Source of the DNA: Myxococcales bacterium
Lineage (GTDB): Bacteria; Myxococcota_A; Polyangia; Haliangiales; Haliangiaceae
NCBI GenBank assembly: GCA_016794525.1
Contig: JAEUJY010000011.1
Span: forward strand, 1 to 55,110
Direction: 5' to 3'
Length of the DNA: 55,110 nt
A program made the translations under genes and the position numbers. The notes under the pieces are model-generated. The model was not told the origin of the DNA, searched no databases, and saw only the letters and a program-made list of their open reading frames with translations. Position 1 is the stretch's first letter, and each line of letters starts with the position of its first letter. Below, piece after piece: positions 29,000-44,903 of the stretch.

Positions 29000-31780
29000 A
29001 TGACGGTAGATGTCCTAGACCTGTCCGGCTCGCTGGCGTTCGTCGACGAGATGTACCAGCAGTTCCGCGCCGATCCGGCGTCGGTGGATCCCAGCTGGGC
29101 GGCGGCGTTCGGGGCCCCCGCCGCGGCGCCGGCCAACGGCGCGCGGACGAGCACGCTGGTCACGCCGCCGAGCACCAAGCCGGTCAACGGCCACGGCCGG
29201 CCCGGCGCGGTGACGATGGGCCCGCTCACCGCGACCGCGACCGCCTCGGCGTGGCCGCTGGTCAACGCCTACCGCAGCCGCGGCCACCTCGCCGCCGACC
29301 TCGATCCGCTGGGCCTCGTCGAGCGGGTGTCGGTGTCCGAGCTCGACCCCGCGACCTGGGGCTTCGCCGGCGCCGACCTCGCGCGCACGATCGCGCCGAC
29401 CGGCGTGCACGGCCTGCCCCAGGCCACCGGCGAGGAGCTGGTGCGGGTGCTGCGCGAGACCTACTGCGGCTCGATCGGCGTCGAGAGCGCCCACATCGAC
29501 TCGCCGGCCAAGCGCACGTGGCTGGCCGAGCGCATGGAGACCCGGCGGCTGCGCAAGGCCGACCCGGCGGTGCGGCGGCGCATGCTCGAGCAGCTGATCG
29601 GCGCCGAGGGCTTCGAGCGCTTCTGCCACGTGAAGTACCCCGGCACCAAGCGGTTCTCGCTCGAGGGCTCCGAGGCGTTCATCCCGGCGATGGATCTGAT
29701 CCTCACCCACGGCGCGCGGCTCGGCGCGATCGAGGCGGTGATCGGCATGGCCCACCGCGGCCGGCTCACCACCCTCGAGCAGATCATGCAGCGCGCGGCG
29801 CGCGAGATCTTCGCCGAGTTCGAGGACATCGAGCCCGAGGCGCTGTCGGGCGGCGGCGACGTCAAGTACCACCAGGGCTACTCCAGCGATCGCGTCGATC
29901 CCAACGGCAACCACCTGCACCTGTCGCTGGCGTTCAACCCCAGCCACCTCGAGGCGGTCGATCCGGTCGTGGTCGGGCGGGTCCGCGCCAAGCAGCGCCG
30001 CCACGGCGACTACGAGCGGCGCAAGGTCATGGGCATCCTGGTCCACGGCGACGCCGCGTTCGCCGGCCAGGGCCTGGTGACCGAGGTGCTGCAGCTGCAC
30101 AACCTGGCCGGCTACCGCACCGGCGGCACCGTCCACGTCATCGTCAACAACCAGGTCGGCTTCACCGCGTCGCCCCACGAGTCGCGCTCGACGCCGTACG
30201 CCACCGACGTCGCGCAGATGATCCAGTGCCCGATCTGGCACGTCAACGGCGAGGACCTCGACGCCGTCGCCGACGTGTGCGAGATGGCGATGGAGTACCG
30301 CGCCGCGTTCGCCACCGACGTCGTGATCGACCTGTACTGCTACCGCAAGTACGGCCACAACGAGAGCGACGAGCCGAGCTTCACCCAGCCGATCATGTAC
30401 GACCGGATCCAGCACCGGCCCAGCATCGTCGAGGCCTACGGCCAGCGCCTGGTCACCGACGGCGTCGTCACGCCGACCGTGATCGGCGAGCTGGTGGCGG
30501 CCCGGGCCGCCGGCCTCGAGGCCGAGCTGGCCGCGGCGCGCTCGGCCACCCGGCGCCCGCGCAACGCGGCGCTCGGCGGGCTGTGGCGCGGCTACCTCGG
30601 CGGCCCGGCGGCCCACGTCCCCGACGTCGACACCGGCGTCGCGCTGCCGAGGCTGGCGCAGATCGCCGAGCGGATGGTGCGGCTGCCCGACGGGTTCACC
30701 GCGCACCCCAAGGTGCTGCGCCTGCTCGATCAGCGCGCCCAGATGGGGCGGGGCGAGCGCCCGCTCGACTGGGGCATGGGCGAGATGCTGGCGTACGGGT
30801 CGCTCCTCGTCGAGGGCACCAACGTCCGGCTCACCGGCCAGGACTGCGGCCGCGGCACCTTCAGCCACCGCCACGCGATCCTCACCGACACCACCTCCGG
30901 CGCCGAGCACCTCGTGCTGGGCAGCCTCGACGCCGAGCAGGGCACGGCGCGGGTCTACGACAGCCCGCTGTCCGAGGCCGGCGTGCTGGGCTTCGAGTTC
31001 GGCTACTCGCTCGACTACCCCGACGCGCTGATCCTGTGGGAGGCGCAGTTCGGCGACTTCGCCAACGGCGCGCAGGTGATCATCGATCAGTTCATCACGT
31101 CGTGCGAGGACAAGTGGAACCGGCTGTCGGGCCTGGTGATGCTCTTGCCGCACGGCTACGAGGGGCAGGGGCCCGAGCACTCGAGCGCGCGGCTCGAGCG
31201 CTTCCTGCAGGCGTGCGCCGAGGACAACATCCAGGTCGCGCAGCCGACGACGCCGGCCCAGATGTTCCACCTCCTGCGCCGCCAGGTGAAGCGCCCGTGG
31301 CGCAAGCCGCTGATCGTGATGACGCCCAAGAGCCTGTTGCGCTTGCCGGCGGCGACCTCGACCCTGGCCGAGCTGACCACCGGCACCTTCCAGCGCATCC
31401 TGCCCGACCCCGAGATCGCGGTCGCCGGCGCGCGCCGGGTGCTGCTGTGCACCGGCAAGATCTACTACGAGCTCGTCGAGGCGCGGAAGAAGCGCGGCGA
31501 CACCGCCACCTCGATCGTGCGGCTCGAGCAGCTGTACCCGCTGCGCGGCGAGCACGTGCAGGCGGCGCTGCAGGGCCTGGGCGCCGACGCCGACGTCGCG
31601 TGGGTCCAGGACGAGCCGGGCAACATGGGCGCCGCGACCTTCATCGTGCCGCGGCTGGCGGCGATCCTGGGCCGGCCGGTGCGGACGGTGTGCCGCGAGG
31701 ACAGCGCCAGCCCGGCCACCGGCTCGCACAAGGCCCACGCCCTCGAGTTCGCCCGCATCGTCACCGCCGCATTCGGCTGA
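29000..31780 (+). CDS. sucA: 2-oxoglutarate dehydrogenase E1 component
   Basis: This 926-residue thiamine-diphosphate enzyme decarboxylates 2-oxoglutarate and transfers the succinyl group to the lipoyl domain of E2 in the TCA cycle. The N-terminal arm (LAFVDEMYQQFRADPASVDPSWAAAF) is the E2-binding motif. Further signatures are GMAHRGRLTTLEQI, KYHQGYSSDR, HLSLAFNPSHLEAVDPVV, HVNGEDLDAV...DLYCYRKYGHNESDEP (ThDP/Mg site) and a transketolase-like C-terminal half (GMGEMLAYGSLLVEG, LPHGYEGQGPEHSSARLERFL). Length is normal. ATG 29000 is preferred to ATG 28988 because of the -10 box. sucB follows 59 bp downstream; no E3 gene is in the window. Confidence 0.97.
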   Translation: MTVDVLDLSGSLAFVDEMYQQFRADPASVDPSWAAAFGAPAAAPANGARTSTLVTPPSTKPVNGHGRPGAVTMGPLTATATASAWPLVNAYRSRGHLAADLDPLGLVERVSVSELDPATWGFAGADLARTIAPTGVHGLPQATGEELVRVLRETYCGSIGVESAHIDSPAKRTWLAERMETRRLRKADPAVRRRMLEQLIGAEGFERFCHVKYPGTKRFSLEGSEAFIPAMDLILTHGARLGAIEAVIGMAHRGRLTTLEQIMQRAAREIFAEFEDIEPEALSGGGDVKYHQGYSSDRVDPNGNHLHLSLAFNPSHLEAVDPVVVGRVRAKQRRHGDYERRKVMGILVHGDAAFAGQGLVTEVLQLHNLAGYRTGGTVHVIVNNQVGFTASPHESRSTPYATDVAQMIQCPIWHVNGEDLDAVADVCEMAMEYRAAFATDVVIDLYCYRKYGHNESDEPSFTQPIMYDRIQHRPSIVEAYGQRLVTDGVVTPTVIGELVAARAAGLEAELAAARSATRRPRNAALGGLWRGYLGGPAAHVPDVDTGVALPRLAQIAERMVRLPDGFTAHPKVLRLLDQRAQMGRGERPLDWGMGEMLAYGSLLVEGTNVRLTGQDCGRGTFSHRHAILTDTTSGAEHLVLGSLDAEQGTARVYDSPLSEAGVLGFEFGYSLDYPDALILWEAQFGDFANGAQVIIDQFITSCEDKWNRLSGLVMLLPHGYEGQGPEHSSARLERFLQACAEDNIQVAQPTTPAQMFHLLRRQVKRPWRKPLIVMTPKSLLRLPAATSTLAELTTGTFQRILPDPEIAVAGARRVLLCTGKIYYELVEARKKRGDTATSIVRLEQLYPLRGEHVQAALQGLGADADVAWVQDEPGNMGAATFIVPRLAAILGRPVRTVCREDSASPATGSHKAHALEFARIVTAAFG

Positions 31781-31839
31781 TCCCGCAACCGCCTCTCGAC
31801 CTCTCGCGCGCTACGATGCGCGCTCATCGGAGCAACGCA

Positions 31840-33012
31840 ATGGCAGATCTGGTAGTCCCCGCCCTTGGCGAGTCGATCACCGAAGCGGTGGTGTCGCGCT
31901 GGTTGAAGAACGTCGGCGACGCCGTCGCCCAGGACGAGCCGGTCATCGATCTCGAGACCGACAAGATCACCGTGCAGCTGCCGTCGCCGGTCGCCGGCAC
32001 GCTGACCGTCCGCTCCGTCGTCGAGGGCGCGACGGTCAAGGTCGGCGATCGGGTGGGGGAGGTCGCCGCAGGTGCGGTCGCCGCCAAGGCGCCCGCGCCG
32101 GTGGCCGCCAAGGTCGCCGCGCCGGTGGCCGCGCCTGCGCCGGTGGCCGCGCCCGCGCCCGCGCCCGCCGCCGCCATCGACGAGGACGCGCTCCTCCGGC
32201 TGCCGCCGTCGCAGCGCCGGCTGGCCCGCGAGCGCGGCGAGTTGCCCCACGACGTCCCGGCCGCGCCGCCGCCGCGCGCCAGCGCCCCGCCGGCGCCGCC
32301 GCCCACGATCCACCCCGGCGACGAGGTCGTGACGATGTCGCCGCTGCGCAAGCGCATCGCCGAGCGGCTGGTGCAGGCGCAGCACGAGTCGGCGTCGCTG
32401 ACGACCTTCAACGAGGTCGACATGACCGCGGTGATGGAGCTGCGGGCCAAGCACAAGGACGCGTTCGAGAAGACCCACGGCGTGAAGCTCGGCTTCATGT
32501 CGTTCTTCGTGAAGGCGTGCGTCAGCGCGGCCAAGGCGTTCCCCGGCATCAACGCCGAGGTCGCCGGCGACCAGATCATCTACAAGAAGCACTACGACTT
32601 CGGGATCGCCGTGCAGACGCCGAAGGGCCTCGTGGTGCCGGTCCTGCGCGGCTGCGACGGCCTGGACTTCGCCGGCGTCGAGCGCGGCATCGCCGAGCTG
32701 GCGGACAAGGCCCGCACCGGCAAGCTGGCGATCACCGACCTCACCGGCGGCACGTTCAGCATCTCCAACGGCGGCATCTACGGCTCGATGATGTCGACGC
32801 CGCTGCTCAACTACCCGCAGACCGGCATCCTCGGGATGCACAACATCGTCAAGCGGCCGATGGTCGTCGGCGACGCGATCGCGATCCGCCCGGTGATGTA
32901 CGTCGCGCTGACCTACGACCACCGCGTCGTCGACGGTCGCGAGGCGGTGTCGTTCCTGGTCGCGGTCAAGGACCGCCTCGAGGCGCCCGACCGCCTGCTG
33001 TTCGGGCTGTGA
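31840..33012 (+). CDS. sucB: Dihydrolipoyl succinyltransferase (E2 of 2-oxoglutarate dehydrogenase)
   Basis: This 390-residue protein has one lipoyl domain with K42 (DLETDKITVQ), an Ala/Pro/Lys flexible linker, a short peripheral-subunit-binding segment (LLRLPPSQRRLARERGE), and the catalytic acyltransferase domain with H361 and D365 (TYDHRVVDGREAV). LGFMSFFVKACVSA and GGTFSISNGGIYGSMMSTPLLNYPQ are characteristic of SucB. The start is ATG 31840, with GGAG 7 nt upstream and TACGAT at 31812-31817, so unlike many neighbours it has a conventional leader. It transfers succinyl from lipoate to CoA. It ends in a GTGA overlap with a small lipoprotein gene. Confidence 0.97.
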   Translation: MADLVVPALGESITEAVVSRWLKNVGDAVAQDEPVIDLETDKITVQLPSPVAGTLTVRSVVEGATVKVGDRVGEVAAGAVAAKAPAPVAAKVAAPVAAPAPVAAPAPAPAAAIDEDALLRLPPSQRRLARERGELPHDVPAAPPPRASAPPAPPPTIHPGDEVVTMSPLRKRIAERLVQAQHESASLTTFNEVDMTAVMELRAKHKDAFEKTHGVKLGFMSFFVKACVSAAKAFPGINAEVAGDQIIYKKHYDFGIAVQTPKGLVVPVLRGCDGLDFAGVERGIAELADKARTGKLAITDLTGGTFSISNGGIYGSMMSTPLLNYPQTGILGMHNIVKRPMVVGDAIAIRPVMYVALTYDHRVVDGREAVSFLVAVKDRLEAPDRLLFGL

Positions 33013-33245
33013 CGCGCGGCCTCGCGCTCGCGCTGGGGCTGGCCGTCGGCGCGTGCTCGCGCGATCCGGCGCCGCGGCCGCCGATCGACAACCGCGGCGG
33101 CGCGGTCGTCGTCGACGCCGCCGGGCCCGACGCCGGCGACGGCGCGTGCGTCGAGGCCTGCGTGCGCGATCGCCAGATGGTGGCGACCAGCATCGACGCG
33201 ATCCGCGAGAGCTGCCGGCGCGAGTGCGCCGCCGGCTCACCGTGA
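33009..33245 (+). CDS. Small lipoprotein with twin CX3C motif
   Basis: This 78-residue ORF starts at GTG 33009, overlapping the sucB stop as GTGA. The N-terminus MTRGLALALGLAVGAC is a lipoprotein signal with Cys16. After a Pro/Asp-rich linker come two C-x3-C motifs, C47-x3-C51 and C69-x3-C73, separated by 17 residues predicted to be helical. This would form a disulfide-stapled helical hairpin, as in eukaryotic small Tim and CHCH-type proteins, though homology is not implied. Being coupled to sucB but exported, its role there is unclear; it may simply share the transcript. Confidence 0.7.
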   Translation: MTRGLALALGLAVGACSRDPAPRPPIDNRGGAVVVDAAGPDAGDGACVEACVRDRQMVATSIDAIRESCRRECAAGSP

Positions 33246-33381
33246 TCGGGTGACCGCGCCGATGTCGTGGTCGCGGCGCGCGGCGGCGCGATCGCGACCG
33301 CGCTGTCGTGGTCGGTGATGGCCACCACCCGCGCGTCGGTTGCCACCCGCTCCACGCTTGTGGTCGCGCGCGCGCGGGCCT

Positions 33382-33387
33382 GACAAT
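33382..33387 (+). promoter_or_regulatory. -10 box of the CHRD gene
   Basis: GACAAT ends 8 nt before ATG 33396. GAGG also lies 4 nt before the ATG, so this gene could be leaderless or weakly leadered. Confidence 0.4.
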
Positions 33388-33395
33388 CGAGGCCT

Positions 33396-34031
33396 ATGAA
33401 GCCTATCGCGAGCCTCGTCTCCGTCGGTGTGTGCGTGATCCTCCTCGGCGCCGGCGCCGCGCGGGCCGAGAGCCCGCCGTCCGAGCGCACCTGGTCGGTG
33501 CCGCTCGAGGCGTGCCAGGAGCCGACCGCGGTCAGCACGACCGCGTCGGGCCACGCGGTGATCCGCCAGCAGCTGTTCGGCGGACAGGCGGTGGACTACA
33601 GCATCAGCTTCGGCGGCTTCGCCGGCGCCGAGACCGAGGCTCACATCCACGGTCCGGCCGCGCGCGGCCAGGTCGGCCCGATCCTGTTCACGTTGCCGGC
33701 CGGCAGCCCCAAGGAGGGCGCGCTGACCCTGACCTCCGAGCAACTCGCGGCGCTGAACGCCGGGCAGCTGTACATCGACATCCACTCGTCGACCTACCCC
33801 GACGGCGAGTTGCGCGGCCAGATCGACGACAGCGGCTCCGCCTGCCCGCCGCCCGTCGACGCCGGCGTCGACGGCGGCCTCCTGTGCGACGGCGGCTGGA
33901 TCCCTGGCGCCGACGCCAACGAGGGGAGCGGCTCCGGCAGCGACGGCTGCGCCGCCGGCGGCGGCCGCGGCTCGCTCGCCCTGGCCGCCGCGATCGGCGC
34001 GCTGATGCTCGCGCGCCGCCGCCGGCGGTAG
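33396..34031 (+). CDS. CHRD-domain exported protein with MYXO-CTERM-like tail
   Basis: A signal peptide ([25 protein letters not shown]) precedes a CHRD domain at about residues 28-150 ([49 protein letters not shown]), a beta-sandwich first described in chordin. A short Asp/Gly linker ends in [11 protein letters not shown], a hydrophobic helix ([13 protein letters not shown]) and RRRRR. Cys-Gly-rich segment, TM helix and Arg cluster are the arrangement of the MYXO-CTERM surface-sorting signal of myxobacteria. So it is probably processed and anchored at the cell surface. The stop is TAG 34029-34031, directly before the repeat block. Confidence 0.88.
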   Translation: MKPIASLVSVGVCVILLGAGAARAESPPSERTWSVPLEACQEPTAVSTTASGHAVIRQQLFGGQAVDYSISFGGFAGAETEAHIHGPAARGQVGPILFTLPAGSPKEGALTLTSEQLAALNAGQLYIDIHSSTYPDGELRGQIDDSGSACPPPVDAGVDGGLLCDGGWIPGADANEGSGSGSDGCAAGGGRGSLALAAAIGALMLARRRRR

Positions 34032-34070
34032 ACAAGAGCCGGCGCCCGAACCGCAGCCGGCGTCAAAGCC

Positions 34071-34292
<222 letters not shown>

Positions 34293-34317
34293 GGGTGTGT
34301 CAGCCAGGGGGGGGCGA

Positions 34318-34604
34318 TCCCACGTGGGACGGCGCTGCTCGATCCCACGTGGCAGGGCGCTGCTCGATCCCACGTGGGAGGGCGCTGCTCGATCCCACGT
34401 GGGACGACCCCACGCGATCCCACGTGGGACGGCCCCACGCGATCCCACGTGGGAGGGCGCTGCTCGATCCCACGTGGGACGGCGCTGCTCGATCCCACGT
34501 GGGATGGCGCTGGTCGATCCCACGTCGGAGGGCGCTGCTCGATCCCACGTGGGACGGCCCCACGCGATCCCACGTGGGACGGCGCTGGTCGATCCCACGT
34601 GGGA
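34318..34604. repeat. Twelve 12-bp palindromes at exact 25-bp period
   Basis: TCCCACGTGGGA begins at 34318, 34343, 34368, 34393, 34418, 34443, 34468, 34493, 34518, 34543, 34568 and 34593. Ten copies are perfect; 34343 ends GGCA and 34518 has CGGA, one change each. The 13-bp spacers are of two kinds: NGGCGCTGSTCGA (spacers 1-3, 6-9, 11) and CGRCCCCACGCGA (spacers 4, 5, 10). The core is CACGTG. Spacers are too short and too alike for CRISPR. The regular period and symmetric core fit a multi-site binding array for a dimeric protein, or an expanding satellite. Confidence 0.95.
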
Positions 34605-34698
34605 CGCCACCGGCACCGACCCTGGGCACGGGCACCGGCTCGGGCACCGACACCGGCACCGTCGCCGCCGTAACCGTCGCCGTCGTCGCCCGCGCTGG

Positions 34699-35928
34699 CT
34701 ACCAGCGCGTCGCCGCGATCGTCGCGCCCGCCGCCATCGCTCGCCCGGCAACCTCCACCGCGACCGTGGACTCGATCCCCGCCGCCCACCCGCCGTCATC
34801 GCTCGCGAGTCCCCGCACCGTGGTGAGCCCGTCGCTGCTGATCGGCGTGATCGCCGCGACGCCCGCCGGCGTCACGGTCGCCAGCATCGCGTCGTCGCCG
34901 CCGGCCGCCGTCGCGCCGCCCACGCTGCCGGAGAACCAGCCCGCGACCACCGCGGTGTCGCCACGCGCGACCACGGCGGTCAGGCCGTCGAAGTCGGGGC
35001 CGCCGACCAGCACCGTCGCGCGCACCGCGCCGGCCCGATCGAAGTACGCGACCAGCCCGTCGGCGGCGCCGGCGGCGTCGAGCCGGCGGCCGGCCACGTC
35101 GACCGCGCCTCGCACCGTGCCCGCCACCACGACGCCGTCGGTGGTGGCCGCGACGCCGGCGCAGGCGTCGGCGCTCGGGCCGCCGAAGGTCCGCACCCAC
35201 CGCACCGCGCCGTCGCCGGCGACGGTGGCGACGAAGCCGTCGCCGTGCACGTCGTCGTACAGCGCCGGGATCGTCAGGTCGGCCAGCTCGGCGCGATCGC
35301 CGTAGGTGCCGGCGATCGCCACCTGGCCGTCGGGCAGAGCGGCGATCCCGGCCACGTCGTCGGCGCCCGGGCCGCCCATCCGCCACAGCCCGCGCACCGC
35401 GCCGTCGGGGCCGAGCCGCGCCCAGAAGCCGTCGCTGCGGCCGGCGCTCGTCACGACGCGATCGCCGACCCGCAGCGTGCCAGCGAACCCCCCGGCGACC
35501 AGCAGGCCGTCGCCGCCGGCGACCAGCGCGCGCACGCTGGCCCACTCGGTCGCGCCGATCCCGACGATCCAGCGCCGCTGGCCATCGGCCGCGCCCACGC
35601 CGATCACCGCCGCGCCAGGCTCGCCGCGCAGCCCGAGCGGCAGCCCGTCGACCGCGCCGGTGCCGCTCACCGCCACCGCGACCACGTCGCCCGCGATCGC
35701 CACCGCGCCACCGTCGGCCGGCAACGGCTGCGTCCACGTCGGCGCGCCCGCGTCGGTGCGCACCAGCGACCGGCCGCGGCTCGCGACCGCCGCGTCACCC
35801 GCCAGGGCCACGCCACCGAGCGGCGCCTCGCCGCTGGCCAGCCACGCCGCCGATCCGTCTCCGCGCGGGGCCTGCGCCCCGCCGCGCGGGCAGCCGCCGA
35901 AAAGCACGACGGCCGCCAGCGCCATCAC
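34699..35928 (-). CDS. Beta-propeller lipoprotein
   Basis: The 409-residue product begins with a short hydrophobic leader ([13 protein letters not shown]) giving a lipobox and Cys13. The body is a series of Gly/Asp/Val-rich blades with the pattern A-V-A-G-x-F-x-G-x-L/V and DG-x-V-x-A-G: [97 protein letters not shown]. These resemble the SBBP-type repeats common in myxobacterial surface lipoproteins. The start is GTG 35928 or ATG 35925; neither has a clear ribosome site. It lies 35 bp after rpmB on the same strand and may be read through from it. Ligand unknown. Confidence 0.8.
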   Translation of the reverse strand: MMALAAVVLFGGCPRGGAQAPRGDGSAAWLASGEAPLGGVALAGDAAVASRGRSLVRTDAGAPTWTQPLPADGGAVAIAGDVVAVAVSGTGAVDGLPLGLRGEPGAAVIGVGAADGQRRWIVGIGATEWASVRALVAGGDGLLVAGGFAGTLRVGDRVVTSAGRSDGFWARLGPDGAVRGLWRMGGPGADDVAGIAALPDGQVAIAGTYGDRAELADLTIPALYDDVHGDGFVATVAGDGAVRWVRTFGGPSADACAGVAATTDGVVVAGTVRGAVDVAGRRLDAAGAADGLVAYFDRAGAVRATVLVGGPDFDGLTAVVARGDTAVVAGWFSGSVGGATAAGGDDAMLATVTPAGVAAITPISSDGLTTVRGLASDDGGWAAGIESTVAVEVAGRAMAAGATIAATRW

Positions 35929-35963
35929 GCGCGGCAGCCGCCCAGCCGTCGCCCGAAGGGCGA

Positions 35964-36200
35964 TCAGATCTTCTTGCCCTGCGCCCGAAGCTCGGCCACC
36001 ACCACGCCCAGGCCCTTCTTGTCGATCGTACGCATCGCGCGGGTCGACAGCTTGAGCGTGATCCAGCGCTTCTCGCCCTCGAGCCAGAACCGCTTGGTGA
36101 CCAGGTTGATCTCGAAGCGCCGCTTGGTGTGGCGGTTCGAGTGGCTCACGTTGTGGCCGACGAGCGGCTTCTTGCCAGTGACTTCACAGACGCGCGACAT
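35964..36200 (-). CDS. rpmB: 50S ribosomal protein L28
   Basis: This 78-residue protein has the L28 signature throughout: [37 protein letters not shown] and [15 protein letters not shown]. The Cys in SRVC is alone, so the zinc-binding form is absent. The start is ATG 36200, with GGAG 8 nt upstream. It follows rpmG on the same strand across 142 bp containing hairpins. L28 is needed for assembly of the large subunit. Confidence 0.98.
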   Translation of the reverse strand: MSRVCEVTGKKPLVGHNVSHSNRHTKRRFEINLVTKRFWLEGEKRWITLKLSTRAMRTIDKKGLGVVVAELRAQGKKI

Positions 36201-36272
36201 GGCGATGACTCCAACGGACCTGTGCAGGACGCTCTGGCCCGTTTCGGGTGGGGGCCCCGGCGGATGCCGGGG

Positions 36273-36295
36273 GAGGGGCTTTGCGAAAGCCCCTC
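36273..36295 (-). terminator. Perfect hairpin 2 between rpmG and rpmB
   Basis: GAGGGGCTTT, loop GCG, AAAGCCCCTC: a 10-bp perfect stem. It is a sister of the hairpin at 36308-36330, spaced 35 bp away. In either direction no long T-run follows, so it may be an intrinsic terminator of weak type, an attenuator or a processing site. Confidence 0.55.
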
Positions 36296-36307
36296 TTCAA
36301 GGAACAC

Positions 36308-36330
36308 GAGGGTCTTTGCGAAAGACCCTC
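36308..36330 (-). terminator. Perfect hairpin 1 after rpmG
   Basis: GAGGGTCTTT, loop GCG, AAAGACCCTC: a 10-bp perfect stem starting 12 nt after the rpmG stop. It shares the CTTTGCGAAAG centre with the second hairpin and differs by a compensated base pair. Confidence 0.6.
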
Positions 36331-36342
36331 CTCTGCAACACG

Positions 36343-36516
<174 letters not shown>

Positions 36517-36573
36517 GACAGGTGCTCCGCAATCGTGAGAGTCGGTCCGGCGGGGGTGCCGGACGGGTCCGCG

Positions 36574-36598
36574 CTTATGGCACAGGGCCGGAGGCTTT

Positions 36599-36602
<4 letters not shown>
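36574..36602 (-). promoter_or_regulatory. Sigma70-type promoter of rpmG
   Basis: On the minus strand TTGAAA (36597-36602) and CATAAG (36574-36579) are 17 bp apart, leaving a leader of about 50 nt with GGAG before ATG 36516. The -35 box overlaps the stop codon of the upstream phosphatase gene. Confidence 0.65.
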
Positions 36603-38425
<1,823 letters not shown>

Positions 38426-38434
38426 GGAAGCGCA

Positions 38435-38440
38435 TAGATA
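38435..38440 (-). promoter_or_regulatory. -10 box of the SpoIIE phosphatase gene
   Basis: TATCTA on the minus strand ends 9 nt before GTG 38425, supporting that start. Confidence 0.45.
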
Positions 38441-38520
38441 CACCACCACACATGCGCGCGCGAAGCGCTGTCGCGGCGATCCCGTGGCCGGGGTGATCGG
38501 CCCGACCATCGACACCCGGG

Positions 38521-43290
<4,770 letters not shown>

Positions 43291-43341
43291 CGCCGCACGC
43301 CGCGTGCGGATGACGCGCGACGCCCCCGCCGACCACCATGG

Positions 43342-43347
43342 TAGGCT
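43342..43347 (+). promoter_or_regulatory. -10 box of the sigma54 activator gene
   Basis: TAGGCT ends 9 nt before ATG 43357. Confidence 0.5.
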
Positions 43348-43356
43348 GACGCGGGC

Positions 43357-44739
<1,383 letters not shown>

Positions 44740-44742
<3 letters not shown>

Positions 44743-44762
44743 GTTCCAGGGGGGCGTCGCCG
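44740..44762 (+). repeat. Degenerate left end of the dispersed element
   Basis: TGAGTTCCAGG then GGGGCGTCGCC, the TGA being the stop of the sigma54 activator. It matches copy 1 up to hairpin 1 with a base change, and lacks the rest. Confidence 0.45.
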
Positions 44763-44903
44763 CACCTCCTCGCGCGACGGGTTGACCGTCGATCTGTCAG
44801 GACGATCTGACCAGGCCGGTGCTCATGCGACGACGTCCCGCGCGTTGACGGCCACTTGCGCCGGTCGCCGGGGCTGGCGTGGCCGTTGCTGAAGCATCGC
44901 CCC

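Noticed and set aside
34318-34604. CRISPR array
   Set aside because: Repeats are 12 bp with 13-bp spacers from only two nearly constant families, and no cas genes are present.
34318-34604. Cluster of parS centromere sites
   Set aside because: Only the central CACGTG agrees with the usual parS (TGTTTCACGTGAAACA); flanks are TCC/GGA. No parA/parB nearby. A divergent ParB-like binder remains possible.
44782-44810. Promoter for the DUF4157 gene
   Set aside because: TTGACC at 44782 is followed 17 bp later by ATCTGA, which is a poor -10 box; also nearly 100 nt from the start. Not listed as a feature.
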